Part shown: positions 1-6,002 of the stretch, one piece after another
Position numbering within the stretch: position 1 is the stretch's first letter
How the letters are laid out: the number at the start of each line of letters is the position of its first letter
Origin: Spirochaetia bacterium UBA5368
GTDB lineage: Bacteria > Spirochaetota > UBA4802 > UBA5368
Reading direction: 5' to 3'
DNA length: 7,168 nucleotides
NCBI GenBank assembly: GCA_002407865.1
Contig: DHPI01000037.1
Span: 6,031-13,198 of the forward strand
Made by a program: the position numbers and the translations under genes
The notes under the pieces: model-generated
The model's database searches: none
What the model was told of the DNA's origin: nothing
Seen by the model: only the letters and a program-made list of their open reading frames with translations

Positions 1-625
1 TGATGGCAGTGCCGATAATCCAGGCATTAATAAGCGGTATGCCTGCCTTTATTCTCATAGCAATGAGGGCCGGTGAAACAAGCAACGCAAAGACAATAAG
101 CACCCCGGCAAGCCGTACGGAACTTGTTACCGTTATCGCAAAGGTAACAAAAAATATGACATCCTTTACAATCCCCTGCGCCTTTCTATAGAAAACAAAA
201 AGCAATAAACCAAGCGACGAATAAATAATCGCCGTCTTTATAATCTCCCCGGCGGGGGTAAAAAGTATATCGGATGCCAGGAGCCTCTGAAACTCCTCCA
301 TGCCATGATACGATTTCGAGAGAATAATAAAAACCGCCGAAATTCCGAATGCATAGAGAAGTCCGATAAAAGCTTCAAGGTTTTTCGTCCGTTTTGCCGC
401 AAGCGCGATAATGATGCCCGCAAAAAGCGCAAATACGAGCGATATCGGGTACAGGTACATGCCGTGCACGAAAAATATCGAAACCGCCGCGCCAAGCGCC
501 GCCATCTGCCCTATCGCAAGGTCGGTAAAAATAATGCCTCTTTTTATAATTTCAAGGCCGAAAAAAGAGTGAATGCCGACCAGTACGACGGAAAGAAAAA
601 AGGCCGATAAGAGAATGTCGTTCAT
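1..625 (-). CDS. Metal (probably zinc) ABC transporter permease, ABC-3/ZnuB family, C-terminus beyond window
   Basis: Inner-membrane permease that should carry a divalent metal ion from the periplasmic binding protein encoded just upstream into the cytoplasm, powered by an ATPase not in this window. The minus-strand frame from ATG 625 stays open to base 1, giving 208 visible residues; family members are about 260-290, so the last membrane segments are missing. The visible protein is almost all hydrophobic helices, near residues 3-22, 31-55, 57-77, 86-103, 127-146, 156-189 and 195-208. Two stretches are typical of ABC-3 permeases: GIIFTDLAIGQMAALGA (30-46) and RLAGVLIVFALLVSPALIA (171-189). 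The start overlaps the stop of the binding-protein gene as ATGA and has a strong GGAGG, so the two are probably translationally coupled. Family assignment is firm. Zinc rather than manganese or iron is inferred from the neighbouring binding protein. Confidence 0.9.
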   Translation of the reverse strand, partial: MNDILLSAFFLSVVLVGIHSFFGLEIIKRGIIFTDLAIGQMAALGAAVSIFFVHGMYLYPISLVFALFAGIIIALAAKRTKNLEAFIGLLYAFGISAVFIILSKSYHGMEEFQRLLASDILFTPAGEIIKTAIIYSSLGLLLFVFYRKAQGIVKDVIFFVTFAITVTSSVRLAGVLIVFALLVSPALIAMRIKAGIPLINAWIIGTAI

Positions 626-1521
626 TTCGTAAGCCTCCGTACAATTTCGTCGAACAGCGACACTATATCGTTCGCTTCGGGTACCGCGCCGATATCGTGC
701 GGAAGTTTTACGAACGTAATGCCGTATTTTTTCGACAGGTGCCTGCCTGCCTCATCGGGATTATACACGTCCATCAGAATGAACGATATGTTTCGGGAGC
801 TTATCATTTTTTCGAGCGATTCGATATGTTTCGATGTCGGTGGAATCCCCGGCAGAGGCTCGATAGTACCCGCAAGGCTGATGCTGTAGTACCGCAGAAG
901 GTAATCATAGTTCTTGTGATACTCGATTACCTGCTTTCCCTTTAAGGCCGCAAGCTTGCTGTCCCACTGTGACGTCTTTTGGTTCCACATGGTAATGAAG
1001 TTACGGCAATTGCTTTTATAGTACGATGAATTTCTCGAATCACATTCAGAAAGCTTTTCGGATATCGCCTTTGCAAGAAGCGGAATGTTATGGGGATTGA
1101 GATAATAATGGGGATTGCCGTCGGGATGAATATCTCCTTGCTCCCTTGAAATGCTTTTCGGCACATCGATAAGCTTTACATGTGTCGAGAGATCGAGAAA
1201 TCCGCTGCTTCCGGGATTTACGGCCGGATTGTTCGATTGTTTGAGAAGCGGTGGGAGCCACCCGATCTCGAGTTGCGCGCCGTTGATGATAAGAACATCC
1301 GCTTTTCTCAGCTTGGAAATGAATGATGGTTTGGGAATAACCGTATGCGGGTCAAAATCTCCGCGTGCAAGCGCATTAACCCTTACCCTGTCCCCGCCTA
1401 TATGGTCGACAATACTCGCAATATAGGGATAGGTGCTAACTACTTTCATTTTCCCCGCGTACGCTGAGGAAGCAAATAATAGAATAAACAGCGTTATACA
1501 TAGTTTTCTCATAGTTTTCAT
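622..1521 (-). CDS. Periplasmic zinc-type metal-binding protein of an ABC transporter (ZnuA/TroA, cluster A-I)
   Basis: Solute-binding protein that captures a divalent metal in the periplasm and hands it to the permease encoded next. It has 299 residues, a normal family length. A signal peptide is clear: charged MKTMRK, a hydrophobic run, and likely cleavage after SSAYA near residue 22; no lipobox cysteine is seen. Likely ligands are His59 in FDPHT, His138 in GNPHYYLNP, His202 in EYHKNYDY and Asp276 (or adjacent His275) in LPHDIG. In this family a histidine at the third site is typical of zinc-type proteins such as TroA and ZnuA, while manganese proteins such as PsaA have glutamate there; zinc is therefore favoured. 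The long His-rich loop of many ZnuA proteins is absent, with only HPDGNPH at 132-138. The gene starts 17 nt after the barrel gene's stop. The site AAAGGA sits very close to ATG 1521 and rather far from the alternative ATG 1512, so the start could be either. Confidence 0.9.
   Translation of the reverse strand: MKTMRKLCITLFILLFASSAYAGKMKVVSTYPYIASIVDHIGGDRVRVNALARGDFDPHTVIPKPSFISKLRKADVLIINGAQLEIGWLPPLLKQSNNPAVNPGSSGFLDLSTHVKLIDVPKSISREQGDIHPDGNPHYYLNPHNIPLLAKAISEKLSECDSRNSSYYKSNCRNFITMWNQKTSQWDSKLAALKGKQVIEYHKNYDYLLRYYSISLAGTIEPLPGIPPTSKHIESLEKMISSRNISFILMDVYNPDEAGRHLSKKYGITFVKLPHDIGAVPEANDIVSLFDEIVRRLTK
634..638 (-). promoter_or_regulatory. Strong ribosome binding site of the permease, inside the binding-protein gene
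   Basis: The minus strand reads GGAGG, then 8 nt (CTTACGAA), then the ATG at 625. It lies within the last codons of the binding-protein gene, whose TGA (624-622) overlaps that ATG. This supports the permease start and tight co-expression of the two genes. Confidence 0.8.
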
Positions 1522-1538
1522 TTTCCTTTATAATAATT

Positions 1539-2864
1539 TTAGAACGCATGCGCACCATGCGCGCCGATTGCCAGGTTGTACTGAAATATTACTTCCTGAT
1601 TGAGCTTTCTCCCCGGTGTTCCCGTTTCGTATTCATACTTGCTCAGATCGTGATTGTACTGAAGCCGTATGCGTGAAAATTCCGTAGGATTATACTCGAG
1701 CATACCTGCGTATCGCGGCAGATTCTCCGGTTCGCGGGCATTCATTCCGTTGTGTTTAACTTCATTCTTTTGCAGAAGGTCGTAACGGCAGCCGAGCCTC
1801 CATCGTTTCGACAGTTTTGCGACAAACTGCGCGTAAAGGCCGGATTGCTTTTTGCGTAAATCGCTGATGGTTACGTTGTTCAAAACGTCCCTGTTATACA
1901 GCGTCCCATCCTGCCGCCTGTACAGGTATTCCGTCTGCAGGGAAACATACCGAATTGAATCGATCGAATACCTGAGGGTGATATCGCCGGCAACGATATA
2001 TGAATCGGCCGACACCGCATTCCCAGTCGTTGTCCCTGCGACATAATCGAGCCCGTGATTGTTCTGCGTTTTTCCCGCGGCGCCGGAAATGCCTGTAAAA
2101 ACAATCAGGTCGCCAATGTCAAAAGATGTTTTCATGTAGCCGGTATAAAGGTCAGGCCCCTGACTGCCGCTTCTATCGACTGCGCCATTGATACTCCTAA
2201 ACCCCTTGTTGCCGAAGCTCATTTCGTTTTCGCCCTGAAGAATCTCCGCCCCGAACATCAGATAAAAATCGAGCGGAACAACGCATGTAAGACGGACTCC
2301 GATTTCGTTAAGGCCTTCCTCGCCAAAGAAAAATTTATACACGAGCGAGTTATCGGAAAAATCCCAGTTGTGCGCGTGCTGCTCGTTTATTCTTCCGAAA
2401 CTGCTCAGGAATTTTCCGGCTTTGAGCTGCAATCCAAGCGGGAGCCCACGGGTGGTAAAATATCCCTCTTCAAGTTCGGCGTGATCCGTCCCGATGTGGC
2501 ATACCGCGAAGAGATCGAAATATGGATCAACAACGGAATAAAACGTTATTTCGGCGTAATTGAGGTTGAAGCCTCTGTTCGCATTCATTTCCTCGATATC
2601 ATGTCCGTGCGCCGCTTCATCTGTCGAGGCAAGCGTAAATTCCGGGCTTTTCAACGTATCATATTTTTTATCGCTTACATTCCTGTAAAGGCATGAGAAA
2701 TCAAGAGTAAGCGATATATCCGGTATCAGCTTTGATTGAGAAAACGGCGAACCAGCGGATATTTCGTTTTTGGCATCGGCAGATGTATCGGAAAAATCCC
2801 GGGCCTGTGCGCTCGAACACACAAGCACGAGAATCATCGGCAAAATCAGCAATAATCTGTTCAT
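1539..2864 (-). CDS. Outer-membrane beta-barrel (porin-like) protein of the metal-uptake operon
   Basis: A 441-residue exported protein, probably an outer-membrane porin or receptor that lets metal reach the periplasmic binding protein. Met1-Ala21 (MNRLLLILPMILVLVCSSAQA) is a good signal peptide. The rest shows alternating polar/hydrophobic strands rich in Tyr, Phe and Gly, and the chain ends in Phe, as many barrels do. Two regions stand out: residues 97-165, with LNYAEITFYSVVDPYFDLF, an LEEGYFTTRGLP stretch and AGKFLSSFGRINEQHAH, and the C-terminal QYNLAIGAHGAHAF. These resemble a barrel type I recall beside zinc transporter genes, though I cannot confirm this by search. Histidines occur as HGH (86-88), HAH (163-165) and HGAH (436-439). 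No TonB box or plug domain is recognisable, so it is not a classical TonB receptor. ATG 2864 is chosen over ATG 2879 because GGAG lies 5 nt upstream and the signal peptide follows at once. Confidence 0.8.
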   Translation of the reverse strand: MNRLLLILPMILVLVCSSAQARDFSDTSADAKNEISAGSPFSQSKLIPDISLTLDFSCLYRNVSDKKYDTLKSPEFTLASTDEAAHGHDIEEMNANRGFNLNYAEITFYSVVDPYFDLFAVCHIGTDHAELEEGYFTTRGLPLGLQLKAGKFLSSFGRINEQHAHNWDFSDNSLVYKFFFGEEGLNEIGVRLTCVVPLDFYLMFGAEILQGENEMSFGNKGFRSINGAVDRSGSQGPDLYTGYMKTSFDIGDLIVFTGISGAAGKTQNNHGLDYVAGTTTGNAVSADSYIVAGDITLRYSIDSIRYVSLQTEYLYRRQDGTLYNRDVLNNVTISDLRKKQSGLYAQFVAKLSKRWRLGCRYDLLQKNEVKHNGMNAREPENLPRYAGMLEYNPTEFSRIRLQYNHDLSKYEYETGTPGRKLNQEVIFQYNLAIGAHGAHAF

Positions 2865-2924
2865 AGTATCTCCATGCATTTTTTATTCCATTAAGCAAAT
2901 AAGCGAAGCGCCCATTACGCCGCC

Positions 2925-3056
2925 GCGCATCCGCGACGTTCATGCGATATCATAAAAAAGGCGCGTTTAACACGTCATGCGATATTCATTCCCCCTCGAA
3001 AGCATTGTGAATATGCGCTCCTGCCGCACATTTACGCTTCGGATGCGCAAGCGGCA
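2925..3056 (-). promoter_or_regulatory. Possible switchable RNA structure in the barrel-gene leader
   Basis: In the minus-strand RNA, CGCUU (3053-3049 region) and AAGCG (3039-3035) can form a 5-bp hairpin whose 9-nt loop is GCGCAUCCG (3048-3040). A segment further downstream, CGGAUGCGC (2933-2925), is exactly complementary to that loop, and two G-U pairs can extend the helix to 11 bp. An alternative 6-bp hairpin (3056-3051 with 3027-3022) also leaves the 9-mer unpaired. The distal arm lies about 50 nt before the ribosome binding site. No known riboswitch class is recognised. Confidence 0.3.
2935..2988 (-). repeat. Twin direct repeat, about 18 nt, in the leader of the barrel gene
   Basis: The 11-mer ATATCGCATGA (minus strand) occurs exactly at 2950-2940 and 2985-2975, 35 nt apart. 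The match extends, with single-base gaps, to ATG(A)ATATCGCATGA(A)CGT in both copies. The shared heptamer ATCGCAT also forms one arm of the palindrome at 3395-3414. Two copies on roughly the same helical face (35 nt, just over three turns) suggest a regulator binding twice; this is inference. Confidence 0.5.
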
Positions 3057-3091
3057 TGAGGAATGTTGCACGTGTTCGTTAAAAAATATAT

Positions 3092-3388
3092 TTAGAGAGA
3101 GGCAGGCGGGGCGTGTGCGTTAAAGCTGAAACCGCGATAAAGTAAATCTATGTGGAATATTTCGATTTCAAAATATTGACAAACGCTTTCGGGTACAAAG
3201 GCCGCATCGTTCTGGCTGTTAAGTTCAGCTACATAGTTATATACCTGAAATTTGCACACAGGGCATGTATCTAATATTTTCCCTCCTTCATGATAATGAA
3301 AGGAGGATAGAAGCGCTATGTATACAAAAACAGCAACGGTAAGTAATGATATAAGGCGGGTTCGTTTTTTCAAAATCGCTTTTACCAT
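3092..3388 (-). CDS. Small membrane-anchored protein with HxH and CxxC motifs, first gene of the metal cluster
   Basis: A 98-residue protein of unknown function. It opens with a positive patch (KAILKKRTR), then one hydrophobic segment near residues 13-29, either a membrane anchor or an uncleaved signal. Directly after it come His31 and His33 (FHYHEG) and Cys42/Cys45 (TCPVCKF), a spacing that could bind zinc or copper on the periplasmic side; Cys70, His79 and His92 follow. The tail ends AHAPPASL. This layout (anchor, HxH, CxxC, Ala-Pro-Pro tail) resembles short proteins I have seen near metal-transport genes, loosely DUF2946-like, but I cannot name the family. It precedes the barrel gene on the same strand and follows a candidate operator. 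It could be a periplasmic metal sensor, chaperone or partner of the barrel; this is inference. No clear Shine-Dalgarno precedes ATG 3388, and no in-frame alternative start is available upstream. Confidence 0.7.
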   Translation of the reverse strand: MVKAILKKRTRLISLLTVAVFVYIALLSSFHYHEGGKILDTCPVCKFQVYNYVAELNSQNDAAFVPESVCQYFEIEIFHIDLLYRGFSFNAHAPPASL

Positions 3389-3394
3389 ATCATC

Positions 3395-3422
3395 ATCACA
3401 TATATAAATGCGATCTTGTCAA
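3395..3422 (-). promoter_or_regulatory. Candidate promoter -35 and overlapping operator palindrome of the metal cluster
   Basis: A perfect TTGACA lies on the minus strand at 3422-3417. Two nt downstream is ATCGCATTTATATATGTGAT (3414-3395), an imperfect palindrome in which 16 of 20 positions match its own reverse complement, with arms ATCnCAT and ATGnGAT. The site sits where a repressor would block RNA polymerase. The -10 box is unclear: TGTGAT at 16-nt spacing matches only 4 of 6 and would place the transcription start at or next to ATG 3388. A Zur/Fur/MntR-type metal repressor is a reasonable guess for the binding factor, but the arms do not match a consensus I can name with confidence. Confidence 0.4.
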
Positions 3423-3440
3423 TATAAAAAACAACACATT

Positions 3441-4589
3441 TCAATACATTTCATATTTTACAAGCCTGCCGTCAAGCGGGCCGTTCTTCAACGCCTTTTT
3501 CCACCGCGTGCGCAATCCGACCGACTTTATAAGCTCCCTGTTGCCGAAATACATATACGCGTTCGCGCCCCTGCAGCGGTGCTTCAGAAAATCGCCGAAC
3601 TCTTTCATCAGTAATTGCGTATCCTGCATTGATCCAAGCCGCTTTCCATAGGGGGGATTGCAAATGATTGTGCGTCCTTCAAGGTTTTTAATATCTTGAA
3701 AACGTTTCTGCAAAAGAGAAATTTTGTTTCCGCCGGGAAGCACATCACAGTCGGCGCGCGCCGATTCGATTGCCTGTCTGTCCATATCGCTTCCGGCGAT
3801 CAATCCTTTCGGAAGCTCGCGAATTTTTCCATCGGCCTCTTCCTTAACGGAGTTCCATAACGCGCTATCAAAATCGGGCAAAAACGCGAATCCGAACTTC
3901 CGGCGAAAGTATCCGGATGGTATTCGGCAGTAATGCATCATTGCCTCGCAAAGCAGGGTGCCGGAACCGCACATCGGATCGTAGAGCGGCGTCTGGCCGT
4001 CCCATTCAGTCAACCGTATTATCGCTGCGGCAAGCGTTTCCTGCATGGGGGCGTCAACCGATTCTTTACGGTATCCCCGCCGGTGCAGCGAGCCGCCCGA
4101 TGTGTCGAGATATATGGCCGCCCTGTTTTTTTCTATGTGAAGGTTGAATCTGATATCGGGAATAATTTTATCCACACTCGGCCGTCCGCCGAATCGGTCC
4201 CTGAACGTATCGACTATTGCGTCGTTAAGGCGCTGGCCTGCATACTGTGAATGGCTGATGATGCTGTGCGATACGTTCGACGAGATGGCGTATGTCTGTT
4301 TTATGTCAAAAAAAGAAGGCCAGTCGATTTTACGCGCCGTTGAATACAGGTAATCGGTGCTGTGGCAGTCAAAGATAATCAGCGGCGCAAGAATGTGCGT
4401 ACACAATCGCGACATGTAATTAACGCGATACAGTGCGGCGTTGTCTGCGGAAAAATACAGGCCGCGGTATGCAGGTTTTACGCCGGTCGCGCCAAGCGAC
4501 GAGAGCTCGAGAATACCCAACCCTTCCATGCCGTCGGCAATCTGTGCGAAATATCGGTGTGTTTTCTGATACGTATATGCGCTGTTCAT
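3441..4589 (-). CDS. THUMP-domain class I rRNA (guanine-N2) methyltransferase, RlmL/YpsC family
   Basis: Cytoplasmic enzyme expected to transfer methyl from S-adenosylmethionine to the exocyclic N2 of a guanine, probably in 23S rRNA as for the N-terminal half of E. coli RlmL (m2G2445). With start at 4589 it has 382 residues, normal for the single-domain members. It begins in family style (HRYFAQIADGMEGLGILELS). Residues ~60-165 fit the THUMP/ferredoxin-like RNA-binding part, including DIRFNLHIEKNRAAIYLDTS and then HRRGYR. The Rossmann methyltransferase part follows: DPMCGSGTLLCEA (204-216) for SAM binding, the acidic GSDMDRQAIESAR (267-279), and the catalytic NPPYGKR (311-317), whose N-P-P-Y is typical of N2-guanine methylation. 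The frame is open 39 codons further (to 4706), but that part is not family-like. AAGGA lies 12 nt before ATG 4589 and 9 nt before an adjacent in-frame TTG (4592), so either could be the start. Confidence 0.88.
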   Translation of the reverse strand: MNSAYTYQKTHRYFAQIADGMEGLGILELSSLGATGVKPAYRGLYFSADNAALYRVNYMSRLCTHILAPLIIFDCHSTDYLYSTARKIDWPSFFDIKQTYAISSNVSHSIISHSQYAGQRLNDAIVDTFRDRFGGRPSVDKIIPDIRFNLHIEKNRAAIYLDTSGGSLHRRGYRKESVDAPMQETLAAAIIRLTEWDGQTPLYDPMCGSGTLLCEAMMHYCRIPSGYFRRKFGFAFLPDFDSALWNSVKEEADGKIRELPKGLIAGSDMDRQAIESARADCDVLPGGNKISLLQKRFQDIKNLEGRTIICNPPYGKRLGSMQDTQLLMKEFGDFLKHRCRGANAYMYFGNRELIKSVGLRTRWKKALKNGPLDGRLVKYEMY

Positions 4590-4753
4590 CAATAGAAGGT
4601 TTCCTTGTTTTTGACATGTCGCTATAGAATAGTATATCCCCAGACAGGATGCCAGTATAATTTCAGCAGGGTTATCGATACCGGGCGCCGCCGTAAAGAC
4701 AATCACTAATTATCGATTAATAAATAAAATATACATATTTATATACAAAAATA

Positions 4754-4759
4754 TTGACA
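4754..4759 (+). promoter_or_regulatory. Candidate -35 box for the FemAB-type gene
   Basis: A perfect TTGACA in AT-rich context (AATATTGACAC). No convincing -10 hexamer lies 16-19 nt downstream; the best matches around 4777-4784 are poor. If used, the transcript leader would be about 125 nt before the GTG at 4914. Confidence 0.25.
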
Positions 4760-4903
4760 CAAAATCGGTAAAAAGTGAGCATTACCCGCGAAATGCATCA
4801 TGTACGGGGGGCTAAATCCAACCGCTCCCCACGGAAAAAACACGAAACGAACAAAAATCAACCGGCGCATTGTGTTCTGCGTCCGGTGCGAATGTATTTT
4901 GCC

Positions 4904-4907
4904 GGAG
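4904..4907 (+). promoter_or_regulatory. Ribosome binding site that decides a GTG start
   Basis: GGAG followed by 6 nt (ATAGCC) and GTG at 4914. The in-frame ATGs at 4800 and 4953 lack a comparable site, so GTG 4914 is preferred as the start of the FemAB-type protein. Confidence 0.65.
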
Positions 4908-4913
4908 ATAGCC

Positions 4914-5996
4914 GTGGAGATTGCACTACAGCAGAAAGAAACGCGCACCCTGATGCCGACAATCATCCTTCATCAGACATCCCTTTGGAGTTCGGTTAAG
5001 TTCCGGCTTGGCTGGGCGCCGTACGCCTTCGATTTTACATCACAAAAAATCTACGGCGACATGCTTGTTCTTGTGCGGCGAATCCACGAGAATGCCTGCA
5101 TCGCGTATGTCCCGCAGGGCCCGGAAATGGTTCCCGACGAGGATTCCAAGGGGATATTTCTTGAATCACTTTCGCAGAACCTGATGGAGCACCTTCCGGA
5201 CGATTGTACTTTTATTCGCTACGACCTTCCCTGGGAAACGCCCTATGCGTCCGATCCGGCGCGGTATGACGCCGGGGGGCGATGGCTGGGATGTCCCGAC
5301 CCGTCTTTCAGGGAGCTCCGCATGAATATCGGCACCCAGAACTGGAACATGCGCAAGGCGCTTACCGACATCCAGCCGCCCGATACCGTCATTATTGATC
5401 TTTCTGTATCTGAAGACGAGATGCTTGAACGAATGAAACCGAAAACACGGTATAACATACGCCTCGCGGAGCGCAAGGGTGTCACGGTGATTGAAGCGGG
5501 GACGGATCGGCTTCGCGCATGGTATAAGCTTTATATGCAAACCGCCGAACGGGCCCGATTCACCTGCCATGGATATGAGCACTTCGCGGCTCTTTTCGAT
5601 GCGCACCGTGAAAATCACGCGTCAGCCTCTGTACACCTTCTTCTTGCCGTTGCCGACGGAGAAGAGCTGGCAGGGGCCATTCTTTCGCTCAGTAAAAAAC
5701 GCGCGACATATCTTTACGGGGCTTCAGCTAACAGCAAACGTAACTACATGGCGCCGTATGCCTTACAATGGCAGGCCATGCGTTTTGCGCGCCGGAAAGG
5801 ATGCACGGAATACGATCTTTTCGGGATATCGCCCACTGACGATCCCACACACCTGCTGTACGGGCTGTACCGTTTCAAGACAGGATTTGGCGGATACGTG
5901 ATGCACAGGCAGGGGTGTTGGGATTATCCGCTACGGCAGGATGAGTATAACGTGTACCGCTCCTCTGAAAGTCTGCAGGGAGTTTTTCACCGGTAA
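4914..5996 (+). CDS. FemAB/FemX-type peptidoglycan-precursor aminoacyltransferase
   Basis: Member of the FemABX family, cytoplasmic enzymes with two GNAT-like folds that use aminoacyl-tRNA to add an amino acid to the lysine or ornithine side chain of a cell-wall precursor. With the GTG start it has 360 residues. Family features are LHQTSLWSSVKFRLGW near the N-terminus (residues 19-34), KTRYNIRLAERKGV (177-190), YLYGAS (266-271), APYALQWQAMRFARRKGC (280-297) with EYDLFGI (299-305), and the strongly conserved LYRFKTGFGG (318-327). No coiled-coil arm of the FemA kind is visible between the two halves, so the protein is closer in build to the shorter FemX type. It stands alone on its strand and ends 6 nt from the convergent oxidoreductase gene. 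The amino acid and acceptor cannot be read from the sequence. The frame opens upstream at ATG 4800, but those 38 residues look unrelated to the family and have no ribosome binding site. Confidence 0.85.
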   Translation: MEIALQQKETRTLMPTIILHQTSLWSSVKFRLGWAPYAFDFTSQKIYGDMLVLVRRIHENACIAYVPQGPEMVPDEDSKGIFLESLSQNLMEHLPDDCTFIRYDLPWETPYASDPARYDAGGRWLGCPDPSFRELRMNIGTQNWNMRKALTDIQPPDTVIIDLSVSEDEMLERMKPKTRYNIRLAERKGVTVIEAGTDRLRAWYKLYMQTAERARFTCHGYEHFAALFDAHRENHASASVHLLLAVADGEELAGAILSLSKKRATYLYGASANSKRNYMAPYALQWQAMRFARRKGCTEYDLFGISPTDDPTHLLYGLYRFKTGFGGYVMHRQGCWDYPLRQDEYNVYRSSESLQGVFHR

Positions 5997-6002
5997 ATGC
6001 GG

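Larger units (their letters stand above)
2865..3091 (-). other. 227-nt non-coding leader between the small His/Cys protein and the barrel gene
   Basis: No convincing coding frame is seen here on either strand. Next to the barrel start is its ribosome binding site, GGAG at 2870-2873. The rest holds a twin repeat (2935-2988) and self-complementary segments (2925-2933, 3022-3056), described separately. All genes around it point the same way, so it is either an internal 5' leader of one transcript or contains a second promoter. No good -35/-10 pair is visible. Confidence 0.55.
4590..4913. other. 324-nt divergent intergenic region
   Basis: It separates the leftward methyltransferase gene from the rightward FemAB-type gene and should carry promoters for both. 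Bases 4700-4757 are strongly AT-rich. The 8-mer TTATCGAT occurs twice (4672-4679 and 4710-4717). Open frames here on both strands encode no recognisable protein and look like chance. No terminator-like hairpin with a T-run is seen. Confidence 0.6.

Noticed and set aside
2055..2696. 213-codon open frame on the plus strand
   Set aside because: It is antisense to the barrel gene, has no family-like features, and the minus-strand product has a signal peptide and ribosome binding site.
2954..2974. Weak hairpin followed by a T6 run on the minus strand in the barrel leader
   Set aside because: The stem is only 5 bp with one G-U pair and a 3-nt loop, and two bases separate it from the T-run. Too weak to call a terminator, though it could attenuate.
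3176..3181. Plus-strand TTGACA in AATATTGACAAAC, like a -35 box
   Set aside because: It lies inside the 98-residue gene on the opposite strand, has no plausible -10 and no gene downstream on that strand.
4590..4706. 39-residue N-terminal extension of the methyltransferase
   Set aside because: Family members start just before the RYFA-type segment; the extension lies in the likely promoter region.
4672..4717. Two TTATCGAT 8-mers in the divergent region
   Set aside because: AT-rich context makes a short repeat likely by chance; noted only as part of the intergenic description.
4800..4913. 38-residue N-terminal extension of the FemAB-type protein from ATG 4800
   Set aside because: It lacks a ribosome binding site and family similarity; GTG 4914 has GGAG at good spacing and the family N-terminus follows.
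4739..4966. 75-codon minus-strand frame with hydrophobic stretches in the divergent region
   Set aside because: No ribosome binding site or family resemblance; it overlaps the start of the FemAB-type gene.
5997..6002. Six-base gap between the convergent FemAB-type and oxidoreductase genes
   Set aside because: Tight convergent ends are common; no terminator hairpin was visible to make more of it.
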